A DNA stretch of 64,000 bases from positions 327,020 to 391,019 of the forward strand of contig JAABSW010000001.1 in NCBI GenBank assembly GCA_011390155.1. The letters run 5' to 3'. The translations under genes and the position numbers were made by a program. Of the stretch, positions 7,962-18,140 are shown piece by piece. Below the pieces are notes generated by a model. It was not told where the DNA came from and did no database searches. It saw nothing but the letters and a program-made list of their open reading frames with translations. Each line of letters begins with the position of its first letter. The first letter of the stretch is position 1. This stretch comes from Clostridiaceae bacterium. GTDB taxonomy: Bacteria; Bacillota; Clostridia; Peptostreptococcales; Tindalliaceae.

Positions 7962-8792
7962 ATGGAAAACATAGAGTGGAAAAAATTTCTCATCCCCTAC
8001 GAACATGCAGTGGAAGAGCTAAAAGTTAAATTCAGAAGTATTAGAAGTGAACTGTTAACGGTGGGTGCGTATTCTCCCATTGAATTTGTTGTCGGACGTG
8101 TAAAACGGGTGTCAAGTATCTTAGAAAAAGCCAAGCTGCTTAATCTGGAGTTGGATGAAGTAGAAGAAGGCATTGAGGATATAGCTGGAATAAGAATTAT
8201 GTGCCAGTTTGTTGAAGACATATACACTGTTGTTGATTTCATTCGAGAACGTGAAGGCAAAGATATGGAAATTGTTAACATAAAAGACTATATCACAAAT
8301 CAAAAGGATAGTGGTTATCGAAGTTATCATGTTGTTGTCCGATATCCCATTCAAACGGCATTCGGACATAAACAAATTCTGGCGGAAATACAAATACGAA
8401 CACTGGCGATGAATTTTTGGGCTACAATTGAACACTCTCTTAATTATAAATACAAACAACACATTCCAGATCATGTAACGGAAAGACTTAAGAAGGCTGC
8501 TGATGCGGCTATGGTACTTGATCAGGAAATGTCTGAAATTAGATACGAAATCAGGGAAGCACAGAAGTTGTTTGAAACAAAGTCAAATGTAGTTTCAGCC
8601 ATTTTAGGCCATATTCAACAATTAAGAGTAAGGGGGTTTTTACAAGAGGCTGAACAATATCACCAAGAATTTGAACAAATCTGGAGTGATGGTGATTTGC
8701 AGGCTTTGAAGAGTATGGCTCGAAAATTAAGAGAGCAGATTGATCACTATGACACTTATGGTTTTGATAAGAATCGTTTTGAATCACAATAA
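7962..8792 (+). CDS. relQ: Small alarmone synthetase, RelA/SpoT homolog (YjbM/RelQ type)
   Basis: The 276-residue protein has a (p)ppGpp synthetase domain only; there is no HD hydrolase, TGS or ACT domain. Family residues are visible: DIAGIRIMCQF, the synthetase signature KDYITNQKDSGYRSYH (usual form has NPK), EIQIRT and FWATIEHSLNYK. It would make ppGpp/pppGpp/pGpp from GTP, GDP or GMP in stress. The C-terminal 90 residues are helical and longer than in B. subtilis YjbM. The ATG at 7962 is preferred to a GTG 9 bp upstream that overlaps the GGAGTGGAG site. It lies 12 bp before the phosphoesterase gene and is probably co-transcribed with it. Confidence 0.85.
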   Translation: MENIEWKKFLIPYEHAVEELKVKFRSIRSELLTVGAYSPIEFVVGRVKRVSSILEKAKLLNLELDEVEEGIEDIAGIRIMCQFVEDIYTVVDFIREREGKDMEIVNIKDYITNQKDSGYRSYHVVVRYPIQTAFGHKQILAEIQIRTLAMNFWATIEHSLNYKYKQHIPDHVTERLKKAADAAMVLDQEMSEIRYEIREAQKLFETKSNVVSAILGHIQQLRVRGFLQEAEQYHQEFEQIWSDGDLQALKSMARKLREQIDHYDTYGFDKNRFESQ

Positions 8793-8804
8793 TGGGAGGA
8801 TTTC

Positions 8805-10433
<1,629 letters not shown>

Positions 10434-10435
10434 TT

Positions 10436-10464
10436 ATTGTAACACATCCTTTCTTATAAAACAA
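10436..10464 (-). promoter_or_regulatory. Promoter of fba
   Basis: Minus strand: TTGTTT (10459-10464), 17-bp spacer, TACAAT (10436-10441), about 24 bp before the start codon. Confidence 0.75.
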
Positions 10465-10532
10465 TCAGCGGTGTTCATATTTCAACGTTAGTGTTTAATA
10501 ATGCCATGTTTGAAAGCTTTATTAATCGGCCT

Positions 10533-10560
10533 TTGTTTTTTTGTGGAAATAGGGTAGAAT
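10533..10560 (+). promoter_or_regulatory. Candidate promoter of pssA
   Basis: TTGTTT (10533-10538), 16-bp spacer, TAGAAT (10555-10560), leaving a leader of about 110 nt that includes a small hairpin (GAGGG/CCCTC around 10567-10582). Confidence 0.45.
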
Positions 10561-10674
10561 AAGAATGAGGGGGTGTACCCTCTTGACAATTAATCGCACG
10601 TTCAATTTTAGATAAGTGGAACTGCGTCACTGTCTATCCTGAACAATCGGGTATATAGGAAAGAGGTGTTAGCT

Positions 10675-11190
10675 GTGAAAGTTAAGTCGCAACTTCCTAA
10701 TATGTTAACGTACTTAAATTTAACGTTAGGTTTACTTGCCATTGTTTTTATCATTAGTGAGCAATATGTTTTTTCTGCCTTGGTAATCATACTGGCTGCC
10801 TTTATGGATCGGTTTGATGGAAAACTCGCCAGAATGTTGGATGTAGAGAGTGAATTTGGCAAAGAACTTGATTCACTGTGTGACCTGATTTCTTTTGGCG
10901 TTGCTCCAGCTATTTTAATGTGGAGTTTTCACATGACCAGTATGGGTGTCTGGGGATTTGCCGTTGTTGCACTATTTGCAATAAGTGGAGCTTATCGACT
11001 GGCCTTTTTTAACATTACTGAGTTTGATGGGTTTTATATGGGCATTCCCATAACATTATGTGGTGGTATCGTTGCCGTAATGACTTTATATTCTGCGAAT
11101 TACACAACAAACATTTATGTTCTGGGGTTTATTATGTTGCTATTGTCTTATGCGATGGTAAGCAAGCGAATAAGATTGCGAAAACGGTGA
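10675..11190 (+). CDS. pssA: CDP-diacylglycerol-serine O-phosphatidyltransferase
   Basis: A 171-residue membrane enzyme that joins CDP-diacylglycerol and serine into phosphatidylserine, the first step to phosphatidylethanolamine. The CDP-alcohol phosphotransferase signature D-x2-D-G-x2-A-R-x8-G-x3-D-x3-D is complete in MDRFDGKLARMLDV and EFGKELDSLCD. Several membrane helices follow, ending in a very basic RIRLRKR tail. The start is taken as GTG at 10675, 8 nt after AAAGAGG; a GTG at 10666 overlaps that site. No psd decarboxylase is next to it. Confidence 0.9.
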   Translation: MKVKSQLPNMLTYLNLTLGLLAIVFIISEQYVFSALVIILAAFMDRFDGKLARMLDVESEFGKELDSLCDLISFGVAPAILMWSFHMTSMGVWGFAVVALFAISGAYRLAFFNITEFDGFYMGIPITLCGGIVAVMTLYSANYTTNIYVLGFIMLLLSYAMVSKRIRLRKR

Positions 11191-11235
11191 CATATCTAAT
11201 ATCTTTTGTTTAGCTGCTATGTAGAGGTGTTTAAA

Positions 11236-11787
11236 TTGAATTATGTTCAGGGAAGAAATTTATTCAAAGAATTTACAGAAATGAGAGAAAGTCTGATCTA
11301 CCAGTACAAAAAAGGAGATTTAACTAAAAGAGAATATATTCACGAATCACACAATATGTTGATGCATCTTGATGCATCGCCGTTTAAGAATGTGGATAGC
11401 TTTGAAAAGGCTGTTTTTAATTATCATTATTACAATACAATGGCAAAGTATATGGGTATGAAGGCCGCTGATCTTAGAAAAAAGCAAAAACATCCCGATA
11501 TGTATAACCAAATCATTAAGCGTAAAGATCATTATTATCATCAGAAGGATATTATGTCATGGAAAGCTGTAAATATTATTAATTTTGACCGTGTTGAAGC
11601 TTATTACATTAAAGTCATATCATCATTTCTGAAAAATGACTTGTTTGAAATTATATTCAAAGACTATCCTTCCGTGGTTTTCCATTCTAGGAGCAAATGG
11701 CTGAAAGAAAAACTTGAAGAGGAAAGTCTTTTTGAAAATAAAATCAAACATTCAATCATTGAAACATATGTGAATGAACGTTATTGA
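11236..11787 (+). CDS. Conserved-looking hypothetical protein (cytosolic, helical)
   Basis: A 183-residue protein without signal peptide or membrane segment. It is rich in Lys, Tyr, His and Glu, with several long predicted helices and a striking Tyr/His-rich stretch (HYYNTMAKYMG, KDHYYHQKDIMSWKA). The C-terminal block FHSRSKWLKEKLEEESLF looks well preserved, as expected of a real gene. I cannot assign a function. The TTG start at 11236 has AGAGGTG 6 nt upstream. It follows pssA by 45 bp, and an upstream in-frame start of the following methyltransferase gene would overlap its end, so the three are probably one operon. Confidence 0.6.
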   Translation: MNYVQGRNLFKEFTEMRESLIYQYKKGDLTKREYIHESHNMLMHLDASPFKNVDSFEKAVFNYHYYNTMAKYMGMKAADLRKKQKHPDMYNQIIKRKDHYYHQKDIMSWKAVNIINFDRVEAYYIKVISSFLKNDLFEIIFKDYPSVVFHSRSKWLKEKLEEESLFENKIKHSIIETYVNERY

Positions 11788-11815
11788 TACATATCTGGTA
11801 AAAGGAGGAGAGAGT

Positions 11816-12580
11816 ATGTATCAAATTCATACGGCAGACCAATATTTATGGGAAAATTTAAACCTGGACAATAAATTGGTGCTTGAAGGTGGTACTTCCT
11901 GGGGAAATACAACCCATCGAATTGCAGAAAAAGTGAGTGAATTAAAATGGAAAACACGTTTGGTTTCTGTTGACATCGATGACGATCATTTTGATCAAAT
12001 AGAAAAAGATTTATCTTCGCATTTTGAAGAATTACAGCTGCGTCGGGCGGATTTAAGTCAGTTGGATTTTCTTGCTAATAATCTAGTTGATGTTGTTATA
12101 TGCAATTACACCTTGTCATCGGTCAATCAGTTCCCTTTGAGGGCTGTCAAAACATTGCGAGAGTTTTATCGGGTGTTGAAACCCGATGGTCAGCTTGTGA
12201 TCATGGAAGAAATGCCGATATGGTCCGTCGAAAAAGGAGATTACCCCTATTGGTCACAACGCTTAAGGGTAATAAAAAGTATAAGTGTGTTAAAAGCGAT
12301 GGCTCACTTTAATGAGATACACCCCACAGATCTGGAACAAACACTGGATATGATTGGGTTTAGAAATTTACATTACCAAGAGTTTAAAGAAATTATCAAT
12401 GCAGAGATGGCAACAAGATTTTTGGACAAAAGAAAACAAACATTGCTTAGGGGTGTCAATGATATTGATAATGAACATCTAACTAAAGGATTTGTTGAAA
12501 TCACAGAAAAACTGGTTCATGAACTGGAACAGACAAAAGAGTTTTCGGCGCCAGCCTATATTTTAAAAGCGGTTAAGTAA
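11816..12580 (+). CDS. Class I SAM-dependent methyltransferase
   Basis: A 254-residue protein with a SAM-binding Rossmann fold: motif I is LVLEGGTSWGNTT (in place of the usual xDxGxGxG), motif II ends VSVDIDDDHFD, motif IV is DVVICNYTLSSV, and motif V is REFYRVLKPDGQLVIMEEMP. The substrate is not evident; the FYRVLKPDG layout is shared with small-molecule and quinone-type methylases. The ATG at 11816, with AAAGGAGGAG upstream, is preferred to an in-frame ATG 42 bp earlier. A terminator follows. Confidence 0.78.
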   Translation: MYQIHTADQYLWENLNLDNKLVLEGGTSWGNTTHRIAEKVSELKWKTRLVSVDIDDDHFDQIEKDLSSHFEELQLRRADLSQLDFLANNLVDVVICNYTLSSVNQFPLRAVKTLREFYRVLKPDGQLVIMEEMPIWSVEKGDYPYWSQRLRVIKSISVLKAMAHFNEIHPTDLEQTLDMIGFRNLHYQEFKEIINAEMATRFLDKRKQTLLRGVNDIDNEHLTKGFVEITEKLVHELEQTKEFSAPAYILKAVK

Positions 12581-12660
12581 TGTACGTATCTCATTGAAGT
12601 TTGGTTTGGATAATAGCGTGTAACGGCTACAAAGTGAAACAATGATCCGAGATTACAATG

Positions 12661-12694
12661 AAGACAATGGGTTCATTGCCCACTGTCTTTTTTT
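12661..12694 (+). terminator. Rho-independent terminator
   Basis: AAGACA-A-TGGG (12661-12671) pairs with CCCA-C-TGTCTT (12679-12689) with one internal mismatch, followed by seven T. It closes the pssA-methyltransferase unit. Confidence 0.8.
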
Positions 12695-13012
12695 ATTCAA
12701 TGACTACTACGAATAAATTGAGTATCTACCACCAAATAGTGAATTTTGGGCATCTTTTATGGAGAATGCAATCGAAACTTCCGATGGCCTTAAATTCCAC
12801 CAGAAGCTAAGAATCCTGTTGTTCAAATAAGGGTATAGGGTAAATACAAACTAGGGAATGTTTGATAGTAGGGGTTTGAGAACCATGCACAAAATGTATG
12901 AATGACTCTTTATCCAAATTTTGATGGTCATACAAGAGAGGTTCACTTAATGTATTAAGTCGGCTTTGATGGTCACAATAGGAGATTGTTTGTAACAGAA
13001 GGGGTGGATCTA
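12695..13012. other. Gene-free stretch upstream of ku with palindrome and direct repeats
   Basis: I see no convincing gene in these 318 bp. They contain the diverged repeat at 12711-12773, an 11-bp direct repeat TTTGATGGTCA at 12920-12930 and 12965-12975, and between them a perfect 7-2-7 palindrome ACTTAATGTATTAAGT (12945-12960). The palindrome flanked by repeats could be a regulator site for ku-ligD. The stretch is also the left border of the compositionally different NHEJ genes. Confidence 0.4.
12711..12773 (+). repeat. Diverged 63-bp intergenic repeat, copy B
   Basis: Partner of 317-379 (see there). Copy B continues in the same frame for another 17 codons before a stop, which hints at a decayed reading frame. 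It starts 17 bp after the T-run of a terminator. Confidence 0.35.
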
Positions 13013-13849
13013 ATGAGGTCAATATGGAAAGGCGCCATTTCCTTTGGGCTGGTAAACATTCCGGTGAGTCTGTTTTCAGCTGAAGAGAAAAATGATCTGA
13101 AGTTTAGTTACATTGACTCCAGGGATGAGAACAAAGTCAGGTACAAAAGGGTTAATGAAGTAACGGAAGAAGAAGTGCCTTGGGATAAGATTGTCAAGGC
13201 ATATGAGTTTGAGGATGGGGATTATGTGGTGATGACAGATGAAGATTTTGAAAAAGCGGATGTAGCTGCCTCAAAGACGGTGGATATTGAAACATTTATC
13301 AACAGGGATGAACTGTCATTGATGTACCTGGAAAAACCATATTACATGGCCCCCATAAAAGGTGGGGAAAAACCTTATATACTGTTGCGGGATGCCCTTG
13401 AAAAATCCGGGAAAATTGCCATTGCACGAGTTGTTATAAGAACAAAAGAACATCTGGCAGCGATCTACACAAAGGATGACGTACTGATTCTGAACTTGAT
13501 CCGGTTTTATGAGGATATCCGAACCATGGAAGAACTTAAAATTCCACAGTCAATTGAAATCTCCCGTAAGGAGATGGAGTTGGCCCAGAGCCTGATCGAT
13601 GGAATGACAGAAAAATGGAATCCTGAAGAATACAGGGATGAGTTCAGTGATGCGCTGATGGAGCGAATCGAAGCCAAGTCAAGAAAAAAAGGCAAGGAAC
13701 TTGACGATGAGGAAACTGAAGATGAAACACCAACTGTCGGGAAAGTTGTGGATATTATGGATCTCCTGAAGAAAAGTGTTGAAGCACAACCCAAAAAAAC
13801 GTCAAAATCAAGCAAAAAGAAAGATGATCAAAACGCTGCTGCAAAATAG
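13013..13849 (+). CDS. ku: Ku DNA end-binding protein
   Basis: The 278-residue bacterial Ku protein forms a homodimer ring on broken DNA ends and recruits LigD for non-homologous end joining. The start MRSIWKGAISFGLVNIPVSL and the core YYMAPIKGGEKPYILLRDAL are diagnostic. The C-terminal tail (from about residue 225) is strongly charged with a run of Asp/Glu and then Lys/Ser, the extension that binds DNA and LigD. The ATG at 13013 is preceded by GGGGTGG. It is followed 33 bp later by ligD. Codon use (CCG, CTG, CGG, GGC) looks richer in GC than in neighbouring genes, which suggests transfer. Confidence 0.93.
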   Translation: MRSIWKGAISFGLVNIPVSLFSAEEKNDLKFSYIDSRDENKVRYKRVNEVTEEEVPWDKIVKAYEFEDGDYVVMTDEDFEKADVAASKTVDIETFINRDELSLMYLEKPYYMAPIKGGEKPYILLRDALEKSGKIAIARVVIRTKEHLAAIYTKDDVLILNLIRFYEDIRTMEELKIPQSIEISRKEMELAQSLIDGMTEKWNPEEYRDEFSDALMERIEAKSRKKGKELDDEETEDETPTVGKVVDIMDLLKKSVEAQPKKTSKSSKKKDDQNAAAK

Positions 13850-13882
13850 TATAGTATTGATTTAAGTGGAAAGGAAAGCTTT

Positions 13883-16381
13883 ATGATGGCACGAAAATTA
13901 AACGAATATGATAAAAAGAGAGATGCGAAGAAAACACCTGAACCGGAAGGTGAAATAGCTGAAAGTGGTGAGGAACTTAAATTTGTTGTTCAGCACCATA
14001 TCGCCAGAAGAGATCACTATGACTTTCGACTTGAGTGGCAAGGGGTGCTCCTCAGTTGGGCAATACCAAAGGGACCATCCTATAACCCGCGGGATAAGCG
14101 CCTTGCTGTAGAAGTAGAAGATCATCCCCTGGAATACAGGAATTTTGAGGGAACCATTCCAAAAGGGGAGTACGGCGGTGGTATTGTTATGCTGTGGGAT
14201 GAAGGAGAATGGGAATCTCGTGTGGATGTGGAAAAAGGTTTGAAGGACGGTTCATTGAAATTTATCCTTAAGGGAAATCGTCTGAAAGGTAAATGGGCAT
14301 TGGTCAGACTGAAGCAGAAAAATGATGACAAGAAGAATTGGCTGCTGGTTAAGGAAAAAGACAAGCATGCCAGGGATAATAACGGCATATCAGATTATAA
14401 AACGAGTGTACGCACAGATCGTACGATGAAAGAAATCGAAGAAAACATAGCGGCAGATCAGAATGGGGGTAACAGTTTCCCGTTCGAAAAGACCGGTGTC
14501 CAACTTGCCAGACTGGCTGAGAAAGTGCCTAAGGGAGAAGATTGGATCTATGAACTTAAGTATGACGGGTACCGAATTCTTGCATACCTTGAAAGCAATC
14601 AAGTACGGCTTATGACAAGGAACGGACAGGATTACACCTCAAAGTTTGAAAGCATTTCAGAAGCATTAATTGACTGGAACAGGGGGAAGACAATGGTTTT
14701 GGACGGGGAAGTTGTGGTGCTGGATAAAAATGGTAAAACAAACTTTCAGGCGCTGCAGGGATTTTTAAAATCACCGAAAGACCAGAAACCCACCTACATT
14801 GTGTTTGATCTTCTGGCACTTTCCGGTAAAGACCTAAGGAAGGAACCACTTAAGGACAGAAAGGAAAAGCTTGCGTCACTTATGGAAGAGGGGCATCTTC
14901 ATCTGCACTACAGTAAGCATACCGATGGAACAGGCAGGGATATTTTTGTGGCCGCCTGCAAGGCCAACCATGAAGGTATTATATGCAAAAAAGAAAACTC
15001 TGCTTACAGTGGCACAAGGAATGGAGACTGGCTCAAAATAAAATGTGAAAACAGGCAGGAATTTGTTATTGGAGGATATACGCTGACCGAAAAAAGAAAC
15101 AGTGGTGTCAGTGCACTCTTACTTGGTGTTTACGAGGGAGAAAATTTGATTTATGCAGGAAGAGCGGGAACTGGATTTACACAAAAATCCATGCGAGAAC
15201 TGGAGGATAAGTTTGGCAAGATCCAGCGGAAAACACCGCCGTTTAAAAAAGCCCCAAAACAGCGTCTCGACGAAATCATTACATGGCTAAGCCCGCGGTT
15301 GGTCGCTGAAATCAAATTCGCTGAATGGACCGATGAGAACCTGTTACGGCAGGCAAGCTATAAAGGTTTGAGAACAGATAAAGAACCAAAGGATGTAAAG
15401 AGAGAAGATTTAATTAAGAAAGATTCAACTGAGGCTCTGAATAAAGTAAAAAGAATACTACCTGATGAACCTGAAAAAAAGAAAGAATCGAAAAAAACAA
15501 ATCGAAAAAGCACCAAGGTGAATGGCATCAGGATCAGCAGTCCTGACAAGGAAATGTTTGCTGGTGCCGAAATCACAAAAGAGGATTTGGCACGCTATTA
15601 TCTTGCGGTTTCAGAGCGCATGATGGTTTACGCAAGAAATCGAATTTTAAGCTTTGTGCGGTGTCCGGACGGCATAACAGCTGAATGCTTCTATCAGAAA
15701 CACCTGGCACGAAAGGTCAAAGGACTTCACATAGTGCCAATCAAAGAAAAGAATGGTGATAAGGAAGATTATTTTTATATGGAAGACGTTGAGGGACTTA
15801 TCAGGTCTGTGCAGATGGGAACCATGGAATTTCATATTTGGGGCAGCCGTGTGGAACAAATTGATAAACCGGACATGATGGTTTTTGACCTGGATCCCGC
15901 GGAAGACATGGAGTTGGAAAACGTACGGGAAGGCGTACGGGATATGAAAAAAATCCTGGATGAACTTTCGCTCACTGCTTTCCTTAAAACAAGCGGTGGA
16001 AAGGGCTATCATGTTGTTATACCGCTGGAACCTTCAGCGGACTGGGAAGATGTAAAGAATTTTGCAAAAATGACAGCTTCTGCAATGGAAGAAAGGTGGC
16101 CAGATAAATACACCAGTAACATGAGAAAAGAAAAACGGAAATGGAAAATATTTATCGATTGGGTACGGAACGGTAAAGGCGCTACAAGTGTCGCACCCTA
16201 TTCAGTCAGAGCGAGAAAAGGGGCTCCTGTCTCAATGCCAATCACCTGGGAAGAACTTAATACTGTAACTCCCAATGGGATAGATATTAAGAATGCCGTT
16301 CAAAGACAAAAAGAAGACGACCCGTGGACAGATTTCTTCCAGACGAAACAAAAGTTGACCAGTTTGAATAACAGTGACTAA
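13883..16381 (+). CDS. ligD: ATP-dependent DNA ligase LigD (phosphoesterase-ligase-polymerase)
   Basis: An 832-residue three-domain end-joining enzyme. The N-terminal 3'-phosphoesterase (about 30-160) has FVVQHHIARRDHYDFRLE with H39, H45 and D47, and H81. The central ligase (about 200-510) has the nucleotidyl lysine K226 in ELKYDGYR, then LDGEVVVLD, HEGIICKK and WLKIKC. The C-terminal primase-like polymerase (about 545-820) has the metal-binding pair D669/D671 in MVFDLDPAE and KTSGGKGYHVVIP. The order PE-LIG-POL is that of Pseudomonas LigD; Bacillus LigD lacks the PE domain. A Lys-rich linker (530-547) joins ligase and polymerase. ATGs at 13883 and 13886 are both possible. It forms an operon with ku. 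Confidence 0.95.
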   Translation: MMARKLNEYDKKRDAKKTPEPEGEIAESGEELKFVVQHHIARRDHYDFRLEWQGVLLSWAIPKGPSYNPRDKRLAVEVEDHPLEYRNFEGTIPKGEYGGGIVMLWDEGEWESRVDVEKGLKDGSLKFILKGNRLKGKWALVRLKQKNDDKKNWLLVKEKDKHARDNNGISDYKTSVRTDRTMKEIEENIAADQNGGNSFPFEKTGVQLARLAEKVPKGEDWIYELKYDGYRILAYLESNQVRLMTRNGQDYTSKFESISEALIDWNRGKTMVLDGEVVVLDKNGKTNFQALQGFLKSPKDQKPTYIVFDLLALSGKDLRKEPLKDRKEKLASLMEEGHLHLHYSKHTDGTGRDIFVAACKANHEGIICKKENSAYSGTRNGDWLKIKCENRQEFVIGGYTLTEKRNSGVSALLLGVYEGENLIYAGRAGTGFTQKSMRELEDKFGKIQRKTPPFKKAPKQRLDEIITWLSPRLVAEIKFAEWTDENLLRQASYKGLRTDKEPKDVKREDLIKKDSTEALNKVKRILPDEPEKKKESKKTNRKSTKVNGIRISSPDKEMFAGAEITKEDLARYYLAVSERMMVYARNRILSFVRCPDGITAECFYQKHLARKVKGLHIVPIKEKNGDKEDYFYMEDVEGLIRSVQMGTMEFHIWGSRVEQIDKPDMMVFDLDPAEDMELENVREGVRDMKKILDELSLTAFLKTSGGKGYHVVIPLEPSADWEDVKNFAKMTASAMEERWPDKYTSNMRKEKRKWKIFIDWVRNGKGATSVAPYSVRARKGAPVSMPITWEELNTVTPNGIDIKNAVQRQKEDDPWTDFFQTKQKLTSLNNSD

Positions 16382-16414
16382 GATGGCATCTTGCTTTGTG
16401 AAGGAGTGGATTTA

Positions 16415-17785
16415 TTGAGCCTGAAAGGTAGTGAAATTAATATTCGATTGACAGAGCAATTGTTTGGAGGTAATGCAGTTGGTTGTTTTCAAGGCAAACG
16501 GGTTATCACAAACCATGGGATTAAAGGACAGCTAGTTCGAATAAAAATTAAGAAAGTTAAAGAATCATATCTGGAAGGTACAGTTGTAGAAGTGCTGGAA
16601 AAATCCTGCTTGGAAACAGAAAAAGCATGCCCTCATTTTGAGTTTTGTGGGGGTTGCTCAATGCAGGGAGTTCAATATGAAGAACAGGTGAAGCTTAAAG
16701 AAGAACAGGTTAGATATCTGTTCAAAGACAAAGGGATTGAAGTGGAGGAATGGCTACCCACTGTTTTAAGCAGAAGAGTGTATGGTTATCGAAATAAAAT
16801 GGAGTTTTCTTTTGGGAACGAATATAAAGAGGGGCCCTTAACACTTGGTATGCATCAAAGGGGTAGACGTTTCGATGTTGTCAATACTCCTCAGTGTAAC
16901 CTTGTTGATGAAGACTTTAGAAAGATCAGAAACATAACAGCGGATTATTTCAAGAATAAGGCATTCAAGCCATATCATAAAATATCGCGTGAAGGCATTT
17001 TGAGACATTTAGTAATAAGAAAAGGTTCTAATACAGGTGATATTCTTGTTAACCTGGTAACCACAAATTGTAAGGAACTCCCCGTTCAAGAATGGAAGGA
17101 GCAATTGCTGTCACTATCGCTTGACGGAAATTTGAAAGGCATCATTTGGACATTGAATGACGGCGTTGCTGATGTGGTACAAAGTGATGAACTTATTATC
17201 CTTTATGGTGCAAGTACTTTTAAAGAATCGTTAATGGGATTAACATTCACAGTAACGCCATACTCTTTCTTCCAAACAAACACCTATGGCGCTGAAGATT
17301 TATATATCAATGTTTTGAAGTATATTGAAAAGGGCGATGTTAACGTAGTAGATTTGTATTGTGGATTGGGAACAATTACCCAACTGGCTGCACAAAAAGC
17401 TACCCATGTGACAGGAATAGAACTAATCAAAGAGGCAGTAATTCAAGCACGTATAGACGCAGCAAACAACGGTTTTACTAATTGTGAATTTATAGCTGGG
17501 GACGTAAAAGATGTTTTATCGAGTATTCACATTGTTCCGGATGTCATTATTGTTGATCCACCAAGACCCGGTGTTCATGTGCAAGCAATGGAAGACTTGT
17601 TGGAGATGAAGCCTAACAAGTTCATTTACATCTCCTGCAACCCTAAAACATTAGTGGAAAACGTTAGACAATCACAGCAGTTTAATTGGGAAGTCAAATC
17701 GGCAAGGTGCGTTGATTTATTTCCACACACACCCCATTTGGAATGTGTTGTGTTGATGTCAAGAGCAGATAACGGTAAAAACTGA
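16415..17785 (+). CDS. RlmD/RumA-family 23S rRNA (uracil-5-)-methyltransferase
   Basis: A 456-residue enzyme placing a methyl group on C5 of an rRNA uridine using SAM. It has an N-terminal TRAM RNA-binding domain (about 1-60) and a 4Fe-4S site with cysteines in CPHFEFCGGC plus a further Cys in TPQCNLVDED. The methyltransferase part follows, with FFQTN, VVDLYCGLGTIT, the catalytic-loop DPPRPG and YISCNPKTL, whose Cys attacks the uracil ring. Which uridine (747, 1939 or both, as for RlmCD) cannot be read. The TTG start at 16415 has AAGGAG 8 nt upstream. It follows ligD by 33 bp but its base composition looks like the rest of the chromosome. Confidence 0.9.
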   Translation: MSLKGSEINIRLTEQLFGGNAVGCFQGKRVITNHGIKGQLVRIKIKKVKESYLEGTVVEVLEKSCLETEKACPHFEFCGGCSMQGVQYEEQVKLKEEQVRYLFKDKGIEVEEWLPTVLSRRVYGYRNKMEFSFGNEYKEGPLTLGMHQRGRRFDVVNTPQCNLVDEDFRKIRNITADYFKNKAFKPYHKISREGILRHLVIRKGSNTGDILVNLVTTNCKELPVQEWKEQLLSLSLDGNLKGIIWTLNDGVADVVQSDELIILYGASTFKESLMGLTFTVTPYSFFQTNTYGAEDLYINVLKYIEKGDVNVVDLYCGLGTITQLAAQKATHVTGIELIKEAVIQARIDAANNGFTNCEFIAGDVKDVLSSIHIVPDVIIVDPPRPGVHVQAMEDLLEMKPNKFIYISCNPKTLVENVRQSQQFNWEVKSARCVDLFPHTPHLECVVLMSRADNGKN

Positions 17786-17942
17786 AAAGGTACATTTAAG
17801 AAAAGCTGTCGCTACATTATATCAACTATGAGTCGCCGCCAAGGAATCGAATCGATTCTACGCAGTACCATCTTCTGTGTTTTGGATCAAGACCATACAA
17901 ATGCTTAAATCAATTAAAAATTAGTTGAGAGGAACATATGAA

Positions 17943-18140
17943 ATGACATCAGGGACAAAAAGGAATGAGATCAAGGTTGGTACGATTGTCTGTCTTGTTC
18001 AGAAGCAGGACCAGCGCAATGGACGTTTAACAGAAGGGATTGTCAAAAAAATCCTGACGAATTCAACTTTTCATCCCCATGGCATCAAGGTGATGCTTGA
18101 GAGTGGAATCGTTGGAAGGGTAAAAGAGATTATCAAATAA
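17943..18140 (+). CDS. YwbE family protein
   Basis: A 65-residue basic protein. The pattern KVGTIVCLVQKQDQRNG, then LTEGIVKKIL, HPHGIKVMLESG and GRVKEII is that of the small YwbE (DUF2196/TIGR03833) family, whose function is unknown. The ATG at 17943 is in frame; another ATG at 17938, closer to the GAGAGG site, runs into TGA after one codon. The 157-bp gap upstream holds a 15-bp palindrome (GAATCG-AAT-CGATTC, 17844-17858) and no gene. Confidence 0.8.
   Translation: MTSGTKRNEIKVGTIVCLVQKQDQRNGRLTEGIVKKILTNSTFHPHGIKVMLESGIVGRVKEIIK

Noticed and set aside
12807..13022. 71-codon minus-strand open frame upstream of ku
   Set aside because: No Shine-Dalgarno site, low-complexity composition, and it overlaps the ku start and its putative control sites.
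15647..16012. Antisense open frame of 121 codons inside ligD
   Set aside because: No ribosome site or family-like sequence; it mirrors ligD codons. The same applies to the other antisense open frames within the genes listed here.
13883..16381. LigD as a fusion unique to this genome
   Set aside because: The phosphoesterase-ligase-polymerase order is already known from Pseudomonas-type LigD, so the fusion itself is not new.
17938..17946. ATG at 17938 as the ywbE start
   Set aside because: It is followed after one codon by TGA in its own frame; the family start is the in-frame ATG at 17943.
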